DNA of 64,000 nucleotides from Lingula anatina (GCF_001039355.2 NW_019776068.1:113705-177704), one strand, 5' to 3'; shown: positions 37,307-51,128, counted from the stretch's first letter. A program made the numbers and translations. Notes: a model not told the origin generated them from the sequence alone.

Positions 37307-37570
37307 CAGTGACGGATTTATAGGGGGGTCAGGGGGGTCCTGACCCCCCCCCCCCCTTCGATTTCGGAAAATCCAATATGGTCTCCTCATGAAATAAGAA
37401 TTTAGACTAGGTGAATCATAGTTCTAAACCAGCAAATGACACCGTTCGCCCACTAAAATACCAAAATTTTTCGAGGCCTTTCAGCAGGCGGGAATGGGGG
37501 TGGGGGTGGGGTGGGGTGTCTGCTTTGCATCGGCGCCCCCCCCCTTCAAATAATCCTGGATCCGCCCCTG
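37307..37570. mobile_element. hAT-like MITE
   Basis: Starts CAGTGACGGATTTATAG and ends TCCTGGATCCGCCCCTG, imperfect inverted repeats of the CAGGGGCGGATCC type common in hAT non-autonomous elements. Interior is rich in G and C runs, with no coding capacity. An 8-base target duplication is not clear. Confidence 0.7.
37496..37517 (+). other. Potential G-quadruplex
   Basis: Four runs of four or five G separated by single T, inside the hAT-like MITE. Confidence 0.75.
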
Positions 37571-38669
37571 GTAAATACTGTACAGATTATGTTAACTAGA
37601 CAAATAATTTTGTTATTCAGTCACCTTAAATAGAACAGCCTAGCCACAATAAAGAAATAAAGAAAACATGGACCAGCCCAAACCATTATTACCCCTCTTC
37701 CCACCCCTGGTAAGAGTCTGCATAAATAATGTAACTGAGTTGAAGCACTTTTATCGAAATATTAATGAATACTTGACTCAGCCTCGATTACATGTATACG
37801 GTATACATGTACCATGCAGTTACTGACTCGAAATTAGACAATACGTCGCCAAGGTGATTTAACTACGTCCGAGGTCAGTGACACGCACGCGGGGTAGACA
37901 ACCGTGTTTTATCATTGGAGACACCCCAAAGTCTCGCCACTTGCCCTAAAAATTTAGCGAGAATTCGCGGAATTTTAAGGTAGCGAGTGCGACGTATTTT
38001 CCCCTTTGACCAAGTGCCTGTTCTATTATTTCTCAATGAGACAAATAAGCAACCAGATGGCTTTCGTGGCATAGACCAGAAGATCATGATACAAGAAGGT
38101 TAAAGTTTCAGTTGCACAGTATCTACGTTCATTTCAGATCAACTGTGCAGATATCAAGAGGGTAAATGCACCTTACGATAAAAACAGCCCCTTCTTACTG
38201 CGGCAAATATTGAACGAGATATAAGGACAAACCAAGTTCGCTTTTTACCACCAAATGGAGATCGTTCTTAACCTTCAGTTTCAAAGGCCTCCTTGACACT
38301 TTTACTAGAAACCGAGGCATATTAGTTAAATAGAAAGATACATGTACGTGTAGGTATACATATACCACTAGAGGCCAGGGCGCCAACGTACAAGAGTTCC
38401 TTATCTCTAAGACAAATAGTGAGTGAATGTTTCAACATCACGCATTTTTATATCCCTCCGTGGAGCCATTAAATCACGTGACAGGCCAAACATCAAAGAA
38501 AGTCAACTATTTATAAAATATTGATACAAAAATACAGAAAATGTAAAGGCAAATGTCATAGTGAAATATATCATTTAATACTTGATTGACGTCTTTCCTT
38601 GCTGCTTTGTACAAGTACTTTATTACCAATAACGTTTTGGAGGCACCTAAAGGTGCATTAAGACCATTA

Positions 38670-38915
38670 ACTTTATGTCCATGGGCTATCTTCAAACATA
38701 TCACCACTGTTTTTTTTTTCAGAGTATTTCATACAAAGAACGAGTTCACAACAAACGTAATTCTGCGCTTAAGGGTCTCACGACGAAAGGCTTTCCAAAG
38801 TACAATGTCCATCGGCTATTTCAAAACAATGACAATGTTATTCCATATAACGGACGCTCTCGTAAAACACGCATTTCTGTGCCTGAGGGTTTCACGACGA
38901 AAGGCCACATCGCTT
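38670..38915. repeat. Two-unit degenerate tandem repeat
   Basis: ATGTCCATGGGCTATCTTCA and ATGTCCATCGGCTATTTCAA start the two units, and each ends in GGGT-TCACGACGAAAGG-type sequence. Unit about 120-130 bases. No function evident. Confidence 0.6.
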
Positions 38916-40238
38916 TCTAGAGTCCATTAGATTTTTTTCTCGAAAAGCATCAAAGTGGACCATTGCATGTGAGTAATGGCAACACAGGCCTGATCGAGGG
39001 GTGTTCAGCTTCAAGGTACCATTACCACTGACACCTTGTAAAATACTCCAAGTGTTTGGACCATGTTAAGTGGCATTAACGCTGATGTTCACCTGTGCCC
39101 CACAGAAGGGGACACGCTATTAATCCCACCTCGGGGCAAGGGTAGACCAAGAGGAAACCTTTTCTTAAAGATGTCAGAAGATGAACATCGCTACACATCC
39201 TGCTTTTACGCTTTTTTCGTTGGTTCATCCAGGCGGCGTTTCTAACCTTTGCATATTTAAGTAGGCAAAGTTAAAAGTTGCCCGTCAGTTGTTAATATCC
39301 CTTAAGAGTGGCAGCAATCACAGAGGAAGACAAAATATTTTCTGACGGAAAAGGGCATCCATACTGAGGAATATTAAGGCAAAGTATGTATGCATATATG
39401 TCAAAGACAGGACTATTCTAACGCTGAACATATCCAATCAAATTAATGAGCATTTGATCAAAACATTTTAAAGAAGAGTTCATTTCGAGCTTAAATTAAC
39501 ATCTTCATGGGGTTTTTATGTTTCGATGACATGCACTCCGTAACTGGCGAGTCAGTGTGTTCTGACTGTGTTTTAATATAGTATATTAGAAAAAAATAGT
39601 TTGGGAAATTTCAAAACATTGAATCCAAGTTCAGGGCCATATCGAGCCATGATTCGTAAGCAGGACATAATATTTTTTTTTTTGAGTAAATGGATATGAT
39701 GCGTTAAAATTACTCCGGGGTAAAGTTTGTTTGTTCTTGATCAATTATATAGACATTGCAAAATTGGCATCAATCACATGTTTGAAAATCTGAAACTTTG
39801 ACACATCAAAGCGAACAATGTGGTCTGTTTGAATTAGTTCTTCAAACTCGTGCACATAAGTTACCGTTTTGAAGATTTAAATACGTAGTCAGTTCATTTA
39901 CAGACACCCCCTATTTTACAAAATTTCATTATTCTTTATTGTGAATTTACAATTGACTTATTAATTACCTTTACAGATTTGTTTTTTATTTGAATTTTTT
40001 CTTTTTTTTATGTGCAATAATTTTTTTATAATCTTTGGATATTACTACTGTGGTTTAATTGTTTAGGTATTTGATGATCCCAGTGTACTAATTACTGTTT
40101 TGGTGCAGCAATAAGAAAATGTGGCAAATAGGATTTTATCTAAAACTATTGCAACCAGCATTTAGTGAGGGAAGGAAACTGAATGACCCGTATAGGAGCA
40201 ACATCTATCACTAGGGAGATTTAAAAAAAAAACTAAAT

Positions 40239-40262
40239 CAAACAAACAAACAAACAAACAAA
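40239..40262. repeat. (AAAC)n microsatellite
   Basis: Six CAAA units about 190 bases upstream of receptor copy 2. Confidence 0.9.
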
Positions 40263-40449
40263 AAACATTCTTCTGGTCGAAAAAGTTACTCTTTAGAGAC
40301 TTGTAGAAATGGCGATAAAAACAGATGAACCCTTAAGGTTAAATTGCAATCCGAGTCGGAATAGCGCATCAAAAAGCCATAAAATTATCAAACCACCGAA
40401 ATAAAGTTCCCGTTTTAAGCTCATCTCTGTATCATCTCTTTCAGAAGGC

Positions 40450-43400
40450 ATGGGGCGTTCTTGTCGTCGCCAGCGGTTGTTGCTGTATATTTCACTGTTA
40501 TTCGGTGTTATATACAACCACGCAGATACGTCAGGAGGGTTGAGTAACTTGAGCGTAACGGCGGTGGTGCTAAATGGTGACAGAACAGGACATGTGAACG
40601 AGGTGACAAGGCCGCCGGTTGACCTAACCTCCTGGAAACCTTCTCGCTCCGATATCACGGTGTTCGGCTTGATCCCGGCGCCCACGCGCAAGAGAACTAG
40701 TGATACAAACACGCCAGCAGAAAAAACACTCCCCCGAAAATTTGCAAAGTGGAAGACTGACGACAACGTCTTATGCCGTCAAAACGACGGGAGAAGCCTG
40801 GGATTCTGGAACCAATGCAACGTCAGCGGAAAAGATACAGGTGAATACTTCAGTGGGAACGACAACTGTCAGCTTTGACTTTGGAAGCAAAACGGAGAAC
40901 ACAGGCGAAGGAGTCAACACGCCATCAGGCAACGACACCAAAACCATGCCATTGAGCCTCCAAGACAGTGGCAAGGCAATAAGAGACTGCATCCAGAAAA
41001 ATTCCATCGAGGGCATTGACTCCAGCTACAGGTATAAATTACATCACTGCGTGTTAGAAATATGTAATAAGGGGTATGGCAAATCGGGATGTGGGTCCTT
41101 CAAGCATTTTACTTCGCTGTGTGGACGCATTAAGACCCCACAGATTAGACTTATGGCTGACGTCCCTTATTATCTAGAAAACCAAGACTGCACCTGGCAT
41201 ATTAATGTTCCCACGGGATATATTGTCAATTTAACATTTGAATATTTCAACCTAGAGTTCGTTGATGGTTGCCTGTATGATCGGGTAGAGATTTATGACG
41301 GGATGGACACAACCGGCGCGCTTCTCGGTAGATTTTGTGGCAGTGCCTTTCCTTGGAGCTCCTATTCCTCGGGATCTTCTTTGACCGTTATGTTTAAATC
41401 TGACAAGTATAGAAGTGGTCCGTTAGGCTTTACAGCATTTTATGAGGCCCTGCCTGCCCAGACGTGGAAACAACACAAAACTAAACCAAACACAATATAC
41501 CTCCGAGATAAAGCAATTCTAGAAGTCAATAACTCGACAATTACGGATGAATCTCAGACGCATTATATTCACAAGTTTTACGTGAGGACAGATGTAGGGA
41601 AAACGCTTGATATGCTGTGGCATATACATTCAAATGGAGATGCAAATGGTGTGCCATACGTTGTAAGAGTTCACGACGGTCCTTCAGCAGAGGCCAGTGT
41701 GTTAGTACACGTAAACCTTACGTCCGGTGAAAAGTTTGGGAACGTCACTTCAGGGACATTCCAATTTTACATAGCAGTAAGCCACGAGAAATCCAGCCAA
41801 CAGACTACATTCAAAGCAAATTTTACTGGGACGTGGGCTGTTCCTTGTGTCAACCTGGAAACTGACTCAGTCCCATGTATACGGCTAAACACAAGCTGGA
41901 CGGATGCTCTCGATAAAGAAATATATATGGAAATTCATACAGCTCTTACCACCTACAACATAACACAATACAACTGTAGGCCGGGTTGGTACGGACACGC
42001 TCATCATAATTATGGGCTCATGCTGCGGATAGATTTTAAAGAAGGTTACGGTTCGGAAAACGTACCAGTATTCAAAAATCCCAGGTCAAACATGTGTCCG
42101 TATGCTGGTTTGATGGTGTTTGTGGATGGCTGGGGTGACGCTGCCAAAGCCACCATTGGACCACTTTGTCATGGTGAACCATTCCAGTTTGGTGAGCTGG
42201 TTTTCCATACCCTTTATATTGTAGTATACGTCGCTGGAGGAGCATACAATTTCCAGGGAGCTGGCTCGGTTGTTCAAGAAGGGTCCATAGAATTGGAACA
42301 CATGATTCGTAAGACTGCTTTCTCAATGTTTCATCCTAATATACTGCAAGATCTCAGTAGGCTGGGTATTGAGACCTCACTGTCAATAACCAACCAAACA
42401 AATGCTGACATTGCCCATGTTAAAAGTGTGCCTCAGCTGTCCTACTTCGAACTCTGCTCCCAGTGTCCTAAACAACGCAAAGGTGGAATATCACCTGCCG
42501 GCAGATTTGAAGTATCGAACATCAATGTTCAGATTCTATTATCACCTGGCCATTCAACCTATGTCACCAACATTTATCAACGAGCTGGACATCACTATTT
42601 CTACTGATGACAAGGTGAGTTGTCCCTATGCTGCTCGAGTGACATGCAGCTGGAGTGGTGCCAAAACTAGACTCAGACTGTACGAATTACGTCCACACTA
42701 CACAAGCGAAATCTTGCATCTGCCAGATGTGTTTTATCATTACTACTACAGGAAACATGAGACTTATATGTACCCATCACAAGATGGAAATACACGAATA
42801 TATCGCATTCTGGTTAAGTTGACACATTATAACCCGTTAGATCGTTTTAGCGTCCAAATATTTATCTACCTCAATGACCCTTGCGGTCCTGGGGATTTAA
42901 CTTTTTATGAAGCAGGTTTGTACTATGAGGTCACCTTCGGGACTCTTTTCAAAAACATCCCCCAAAATGGAAAGTACAGATCATACGTGTTTTCAATAGA
43001 AGATGGACCAAGTCCGTTGTGTAGCCTTGATGTAGAGCGTGTGAACTTTTGGATCAAGGAATACTTTCCATGTGAGGATGGGCCCGGTGAATGTTTAATC
43101 AACTTTGTGGAGGGGAAAATTAAGTCCCCCTTTGTGTGGACAAGTACTTCAAATTATCGAGTTGTTTACAAAATCAACAATCAAAGTCCGATGTCTGGAG
43201 AAGACTGCAAGAAGTTTGAGGTTCAGTTCCACTTGGATCGTGAAGACAGATTTGCAGTAACTATGGCAGACACTACCAACTGTAGCGTGGCTGAGTTTGG
43301 AGGGATTGAGTTCCAAGGTAAATGTTATAACCTCGTGTATTCTGACCAGCCAATGTCTTGGATGCAGGCGAATACTCTGTGCTCCAGGACTGGAGGGACT

Positions 43401-46400
43401 TTGGCCATTTTTCAGACTATTAAGGAGATAGATGCCATTAAGAACATCCTCATCAGGACTTGGTTTGAGGACACGGTTGTCAAAGGACATTCGCTGGTAT
43501 TTATTGGACTAGAGATTAGAGATGTAAGCTAAATTCTGTTACTTATACCCTTTACCCAATGTCTGTTTTTATCTAGTTTTACTCTTGATAAGAAATTGTA
43601 TTAAGGGATAGTGCTAATTTTAATTAAGCCCCACCAAACAGATCAGAATACCGGTTGCTGCAACAATTTTTTTTATTTGATGAATAACTTTTATTGTTTC
43701 TTATCATATGAGCTTCCTGAATGTTTTGTAGTGGGATACTGCGACTTGAAAATTCTTTCGGGTCCATTGCATCATATATTGATATATATCCACATATTCC
43801 AGGGTAGCAATGTTACTTGGTCTGATGGTTCACATGGTATAACCGAATGGTATGACCCCATCACTTCCAAGCACCTGCTTGATGGGAAACTAGCATTATT
43901 AAACCTCGATCCATTTCTCCGCAGTGTTTTCAACACAAAAGCTAAACAGCCAGTTCAGCGGAAAGGTAGACACTGTACCATGATGGTCCTCACAACTCCC
44001 CGTGTGTCTTCAAACTGGGTGCAAATCCCTTGTTATCTTCCTATTCCAAAGGCAGGTGCACTTTGTATGTTGTCGCTACTAAGACAAAGAAACAACAATG
44101 AAACAGACAGTTTTGCACCGCACGAAGCAGTTGGCGTCATTCTGGACACAACAAAATCAATGAAAACTGCCACTGTGGCTCCTAAGACATGCCCGAAGAA
44201 GTGGTGGAGAATTGGAAACACTTGCTACAAAATAGAAGACATATCCCTGACGAAAGCAAGTGCAAACATATTCTGGTGGAACAGAGGCGGTGCACTGCAC
44301 GTTTTAGAAGGGTTGGTAAAAAAATATTGTGAAAGATTTGGCTGGAGATTAGCCGTTTACAATGAAAATTTGAAAGATGATATTTTGAAATACATCAAAA
44401 TCCACAGGCAGCCAGGAGATATGAAGACATTAATCATGGCTGCGGACTTTGAATACGTGGATTCTGCAACTTGCAACTATGGTTCTGTAGCAGTGCATTA
44501 TCCCACAGTCGTGAAGACCGAGGAAAACCCTTTAGGCCACAGGTATGAAACAGGCAGTCACTAATTCCTCATTTTCCTCAATAACCTTGTTCTCATTATC
44601 CCTTTTTTCAAATGACTTTTTCTCAACATCCCTATCTCTTTAAGTGCTCTTTTTCATCACCCTCATTTATGAATGTCTGTTATTTATTTATTTATTTTAC
44701 ACCATAAGAAATATGCCTTCAATGTAATGCCAGTTTTATACACGGTCTGAAACGTATTTACAATTTTAGAAATATGCCTTTAATGTGATGCCAGTTTAAT
44801 GCATAGTTTGACATGCATTTACAATTTTAGGTCACCAAGACAGTGGGAGATAATTAATTGCACCTTACCGGCATATGTACACCTTTGGAATATCTTTGAC
44901 AGCTTGAAGTATGCTCTCTGTGAATCTGACCTTCAAATCGTTAATATGTCATGTAACAATTCAAACATTTACCACGAATGTGCAGACGGGTCTTGCATTC
45001 TGAGACACCACCAATGCGACGGTGTCCAAGACTGTCTTGGTGGAGATGATGAGTTAAACTGCCACCTGTTGGGAGTAACGAAGACTAATTCCAACAGCCA
45101 TGGTATGTGTGGACCTCATGGTTTTGCATGTGACAAGGGGCTATGTATTCCTGTATCAAAATTTTGTGACTTCTACCCAGATTGCCCTGATGGGTCTGAC
45201 GAGACACACTGCTTTCATCCCAAGTGTGATGTCAATCAGTTCCGCTGCCTCCATGGTAAATGTATCCCATTACAACATCGTTGTGACCGAATTCAGAATT
45301 GTTTTGATGGCTCAGATGAAGTTGGCTGTGGCATCACAGACTGTAGTAAATATCATAACAACAGCTTCGTTTGCTACTCTGGCAACTGTGTTTCTGACAA
45401 ATATGTCCAGAATGGCGTCAGTGACTGTCCTGGTGTATTAGGCGAAGATGAATCGTGGAACAATACAGTCAAGTGTCCTTATGGTACAGTCCCTTGTGTC
45501 AATGGAACCCATGGTTGCTTCCCACCAGAAAAAGCATGTGTTCAGGAAATACTTGAGGACGGCAGCCTTGCCTATTGTACAGGTGGTCAACACCTGCAAT
45601 GGTGCCAAGATTTTGACTGCCCAGGCCAAGACATGTACAAGTGCCCATCGTCGTACTGTATTAATCTACACAGTATTTGTGATGGCATTAAAAACTGTCC
45701 AGGCGGGGAGGATGAAGATAATTGCATGACACATGCATACTCATGTCCTGGATCATTTCGTGGGAAAAAATACCAGAATTGTTTGCATTTATCAGAACTT
45801 TGTGATGGCACTGTGAACTACTTCATCACTGAGGATGATGAAAAGTTTTGTGCTTACCCCACTTGTCCTTCTTCGTGCACATGTTTGGGGGAGTCATTTG
45901 ATTGCAGTCATCAGCATTTGTCAAAGATACCACACTATTCACTCCAACTGAGGAGTTTATCTTTTTCAGGAAATCCTTTTCATCTCACTGGTGAAACGTT
46001 TTCTCGGTTTCTGTACTTGGTGAGATTGGATATCTCTGCCTGTGAACTTTCTGACCTCCCTTACGAAGTGTTTAAAGGTCTTTTTAATGTACGAGAGCTT
46101 AATCTATCAAGTAACTTTTTAAGCATCATTGAAGGATACACATTTCAGGATATGTCCTACCTGGAAAATTTAGATTTAACTAATAACCCTCTTACCATGC
46201 TGTTGGATTATGGGTTCTTTGGCATGCAGCGTCTGGGAATGTTAAATTTGTCTGGCATGAAGATCCATTTTGTAGGCAAAAATGCTTTTGTGGGTCTTAA
46301 GAGTTTAATCACCTTAGATCTAAGCCACAATCAAATCGATACTCTTCACAGTGGAACATTTAAATTAACTGAGAATCTTATGCTCCTGAAACTTGTAGAT

Positions 46401-47474
46401 AACCCTTTGACTGATGTTGACCCAAAAGTTATCTCAGATTTGAATCCTGAAGTTCAACTTCAAAGTAATTCTGATAGCTTATGTTGTTTAGCGTCCCATT
46501 TGTATCAGTGTTCTTCAGTAGATGGTAGTAGAAGTACCATGTGCTCCATCAACATACCCGACGTGTACTGGGAAGCTTTACTGTGGACGACTGCTATACT
46601 GATAGTTCTTGGTAATCTTGCTGTAATTGGCTGGATTTGGTTTCATAAATCTGGTATGGCTGTGCAGCATGTTGCACTCACTATTGCTGTGACAGTTTGT
46701 CAAATCCTTTGTGGTGTGTATTTGATGTCAGTTATCGGGATGAGCTCGTATTTTGGTAGTAAGTTTTATATGCAAGCTAATGAAATGTCAAGTCCCTGGC
46801 TTTGTAAGAGTATGGCCTGTGTGTTGAATATCGCAACTGGCAGTACTTTGCACTTGATGGTGGTAATGATTTCAGAGGACATCCGACTTGTGTTGTTTCC
46901 TGATGTTGTCTTTCCAAAAACTCGATACCTCCTGTGGTCAGGTTTTGTTCTTGTATTTTATTTCTTCATGAGCATTGCCTCAGTTGTTGGTGACTTTCAC
47001 ACTTCAGTCTTTTGTCAGGTGTTTGTTTATACCAAAGGAACTAGTGATGCTCTTGACTGGTTAACGATTGTTGTCAACTTTTGCCCCATCATATTTTTAC
47101 TAATATTAGTGCTCGTATTGTGTTTCTCCTGGAAGCGGATAAGCAATTGGGGTCTGGAACCAGGAATCTTCAGTCGTTGGATGCGTGTAACTATCATCCT
47201 TACAGTTACCAGTTTTGTGAACTGGTTTTCAAATCTGACCGTTAAGCGCTCTGAGAGTGATCTCGAATCTGTCAATGGCCACGAATTCCTTTTCCTTCTT
47301 TCATCCGCTGTTCTAGCTCTTAACCCGTTCATTTATATTTACGGTAGACCCTGGGTTTTGGAAGTCTTACTAAAAGATGAAAGTGAAACTGATGCAACAC
47401 CCAAAATGGCAGATTTTTCATCATGGTTTTCGTGGAAAAAAGAGCTGGGAAACAAAAGCCCAGAGAAAGAATAA
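40450..47474 (+). CDS. Giant CUB / C-type lectin / LDLa / LRR seven-helix receptor, copy 2 (two frameshifts as assembled)
   Basis: Tandem paralogue of the gene at 23540 with the same three exons: 40450-43523, 43803-44542 and 44831-47474, the same phases and all splice sites intact. Exon 1 is 3,074 bases, two more than a multiple of three, because of a net +1 shift in the Thr-rich region (between about 40715 and 40790) and an extra A near 42450 (TTCGAACTC against TTCGACTC in copy 1). Elsewhere all frames are open. So it is either a recent pseudogene or an intact gene with two sequence errors. Domains match copy 1: signal peptide, CUB, two C-type lectin domains, LDLa array, LRRs, 7TM. The third exon is nine codons longer. 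TM3 ends S-E-D-I-R instead of D-R-Y; TM7 has the canonical N-P-F-I-Y. The membrane part differs from copy 1 far more than the ectodomain does. Confidence 0.82.
44709..44830 (+). repeat. Tandem duplication of an acceptor region (2 x 61 bases)
   Basis: Units 44709-44769 and 44770-44830 both start AAATATGCCTT and end TTACAATTTTAG. The second is the real acceptor of exon 3; the first is a decoy. Receptor copy 1 has a single unit, so the duplication arose after the genes separated or was lost there. Confidence 0.85.
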
Positions 47475-49380
47475 TTTTATTGGATATCTTTTTTTCTTGA
47501 ATATAAACCAGAAAAGTATCTCAACATTGTGGTTATAAAATATTTTATAGACTTTTACCCTTTTTTAAAACAGAAAAAGAAAGTTAATGCTTAAGAATTA
47601 CAGTTTCTTGATTACACTGAAGTATAACAGATGTATCCCTCATTGAAACAGACCAATACTTTAGTCCTTAAAAGGAAGGTCCCTTTTCAGTCCTAAGGTT
47701 TTTTAATGAAACCAACCTCAGGTGTATGCCCCCCTGCTTTATCCCCTGCCGGGCAGACCCTAAAATTTTTATACAGAATCTAATTCTCCACGACACCATT
47801 GGGCCTAGTTTGGTCACCTTTGTACAGATGGACCTCTTTAACTGAGAGATTGTTTGTTGACTGTGAAATGGGTTTCAGTGTGAATTGGACATAAGGATCA
47901 TGCCCTAGACCTACCACAACAAAAACAGGTCACTAACTCTCCATTAGGAATCACATTGAACCCAGTTTCTGTCCCTGCTGTTGGTAGGGATATGTAGCTT
48001 TGAAGGAATACCAATAATAAATACAGGAACCTCGATATTGGGACATTTGGTTTCACGGTGTTGCAACATTATACATAAGTCCTAGCTATAAACATGACAT
48101 TGTGATATTTTACTATATTTAAATGGCATTCAAATTCTAGAATACCCTCCCTCTATATTATATAGCTCGTTATATATAACAGGTTATCCCATGTTTGTTT
48201 ATGCAGTATATAGACCTGCATTTTATCATTTAATGAACAAAAAACCTACATGTACATGTACTACCTGAGTGTTTGATTTTTTTCTTTGTTAATGTTTGGT
48301 TGGTGCCAAAACGAGGCATTCATATAACACGGGTCCATATCTTTGGTTGACACAGACACATTCAAATTGCAGGATTTTTGTTCAATGAATGACACATATA
48401 TTTATATACATTTATTCTGTCAATGGAGATTATTATGTTTAAAAGGATTCTCAGAAATGTAAAGCATTTCAACTGGTCTAGTTGTAAAAACCTAGACGTC
48501 TCTTCAAGGAGCACAATAATTGGTTTGAATTGCACTCACAGACTTCCGTAAATACATAAATACCGTATACAAACTGGAACTCAAACGTACAGGATATGAA
48601 AAGACGACATTGTTCTTCTAGGAAAAGCTGTCTTAAAATACCCGTGCACTTTCTGTCAACAATTCACATACAGTACTCATAGGTTATCTGATTCTAAAAA
48701 GTCATGTACCCTGATACAGAATTCATTCGTTGTTAAAACAATTGCAAAATGTATCTTTGTCATATGTTTACATTTCAATTCAGCATGTTTTTAAAAGCAG
48801 ATAAATGTATACTGTCAAAACTACCTGATTTGGGGGCACGCATGTGATGATGCAATTATTATATCTCTTTTAAACGGAAATTTACACGATCTCTACACTT
48901 TTGGCATGCAGATTGCATCTCACTAATTAATTACCCTCTACCAGGGCAACAATTTGTTTTTTTTAAATAAGATATTTACACTATGTCTTTGACTAAATGT
49001 GATCCATCTTTTAACTGTGAGAACCAAATGAGGGTATTTTTATAAACCTGTCTGTGAATATCTTGTGAAATATCAATATGTGGCCTTGATAGAGAGTACT
49101 AATTAATAGCACTTAGCTCTTTATCTGCCACTTTACTAGATCTACTGTACATCTCAATGTGAAATAAATCTTAGACTTTAAATTGAACGGGTGTTTACAT
49201 TTCAGAGTTTTAACTTTTAAAAAATTTAAAGATTTACATTTAAATTTAGAATAAAAAACATTTAAAATTGTATACGGAAAGTGTTGGCTGATTTCATATT
49301 CTAGGGCTGAGATAGCTTACATTGCTAAACCATAGAATAACTGGCCATGTTAAGTCCACTTTGTAATATTGATTTAAGGA

Positions 49381-49644
49381 AGCATTCAGAGAAACCCATC
49401 ATACTAGCTGGATCATTCCAACTCTGTGAGAGATTCTCTCTAAGTGCAATCACTGTAATCAGCTTAAATGTCTGACACGCCTCCTAGAGCTACTTGTAGA
49501 TAATAAAACAGAGTGCACACAAAAGTTATTACCAGCTACTCATAAAGGGATGTTAGACATTGAAGCTGATTACACTGAATGCAATTTAGCAAAAAATCCC
49601 CACAGAGATGGATCGATCTGCTGGTATGACATCTGAATGTGAAC
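49381..49644. mobile_element. Foldback element with GCATTCAG-type ends
   Basis: Starts AGCATTCAGAGAAACCCATC and ends ATCTGAATGTGAAC. An inner inverted pair (CACTGTAATCAGCTTAAATG near 49449 against AGCTGATTACACTG near 49564) is clearer than the ends. Possibly related to the MITEs at 20818 and 62640. Confidence 0.65.
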
Positions 49645-50095
49645 GTGGTCTAAGGTAGATCTTCTCAGAACAAATGTATATGACAATCCTTAATGAGCTA
49701 TTGGTACTGTCTATTGATTTTGTAATTATCTAGACAGTCACAATTTGCTCCAATGAATTTGTTAAAGGTCCCCTCCAAAAAAAAATAAACAAATTAGAGG
49801 ATCAGAGAGGCGCTACCGCCTCCGGATATTGTACCACCAGCTGGAGTAAGCGCATTCGTATGGAAAACTCCCTCCAAAAGGGACACCACCACCAGTCTTG
49901 TGCATGACAAGCTCTATAAAATGCAATCAACAAGAGTTCTCAAAATATGCAAAAAAAATTAACTAAAAATGGTACAATCAAGCAGATTTTCGAATTGACC
50001 TGTATTTTCCTAACATTGATTACTCCTGTGATTCTCTAGACAATAGGCCTATTGGTTTTCCTTGAAATGTGTTGTCAATGTTGCATATATGCTGA

Positions 50096-50096
<1 letters not shown>

Positions 50097-50139
<43 letters not shown>
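50097..50139. repeat. 43-base A homopolymer
   Basis: Pure A run just before the half-site minisatellite. Confidence 0.95.
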
Positions 50140-50142
<3 letters not shown>

Positions 50143-50149
50143 GGCAACA

Positions 50150-50760
50150 CTGGGCATATCTCTGCTAGTTTTGAAGATATGAGGGACAAGAAAATATGAA
50201 AAGCTCAGTTCATGGTGAAAAAGTAGGTCAAAGGTCAATTTCAATGTCACAGTATATGACTTCCTATTCAAATTCAATAGTAACCATGGGAATTTCTTTG
50301 CCAATTTTGGAGATTTAAAGACCAGGAAACATGTAAAAAACAGTTCATCATAAAAAGTCGGTCAAAGGTCAATTTCAAGGTCACACTTAGATTGCCAGTA
50401 AATGACTTCCTATACAAGTTTTATAGTAGCTATGGGTGTATCTCTGCCAGTTTCGGAGATTTAAAGGAAACCTTGTAAAGTGCGGTTCATGGTGAAAAGT
50501 GGGTCAAAGGTCTATTATAAAGTCACAGTTAGATTGCCAATATATGAGTTCCTATTCAAATTTAATAGTAATTATGTGTATATCTTTGACAGTTTTGAAA
50601 GTATAAGCACTGAAAAAGTTGCAAAGTTCAGTTCATGGTGAAAAGTAGGTCAAAGGTCAATTTCAAGGTCACAGTTAAATTGCCAGTATATGATTTCCTA
50701 TTCACCTTCAATAGTAACTATGGACCTATCTCTGCCAGTTTTGGAGATATAAGGAACTAA
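50150..50760 (+). repeat. Minisatellite (about 140-base unit, 4+ copies) carrying AGGTCA repeats
   Basis: Units recur at about 136, 141 and 146 base spacing. Each has the series GGTTCATGGTGAAAAGT, GGTCAAAGGTCA, TTTCAAGGTCACAG, TTAGATTGCCAGTATATGA, CTATTCAAATT and TCTCTGCCAGTTTTGGAGAT. The first and fourth contain perfect AGGTCA-A-AGGTCA (50225-50237, 50647-50659), and TCAAGGTCA follows 10-12 bases later in two units. Direct repeats of AGGTCA spaced by one base are DR1 nuclear-receptor elements; binding is not shown. Confidence 0.85.
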
Positions 50761-51128
50761 ATGTTACAATTTTTGAGTTACAATAATGTGCCATAAATTT
50801 CCTACAAAAGAAATTAATTGAAATAAAGAAAAGGTCATCTTGGTTGAAATTCTTGAAATGGGAGGTGCTCAGAAGTTCCAGATGTTCAAATTTCATGAAA
50901 TTACGTCATTTTTGACCAGAAGTTGTCTGCCTCGCCAAGCCTTGTTTTATTTTCCAGTTTCGAAATTTATTACACATTACTGTATTGCACATTTTGCTTT
51001 CACCACCACAATGTCCTTTTTGATACACATAACTCGTAAACCGTTTGGAAAAAAAAAACAAAAAAAAAAAAACGGAGACCACCTCCAGTGTTGGGCTTGA
51101 CATGCTCTCCAAAATGCAAAAAAGAACA

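Larger units (their letters stand above)
30676..40449. other. Intergenic region between the receptor copies
   Basis: No intact gene. It contains a dead Tc1-like transposase, three near-identical duplicated blocks joined by single Ns, a hAT-like MITE and a two-unit repeat near 38670. The end should carry the promoter and 5' UTR exon of receptor copy 2 (acceptor TCTCTTTCAG before the ATG). Confidence 0.6.
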
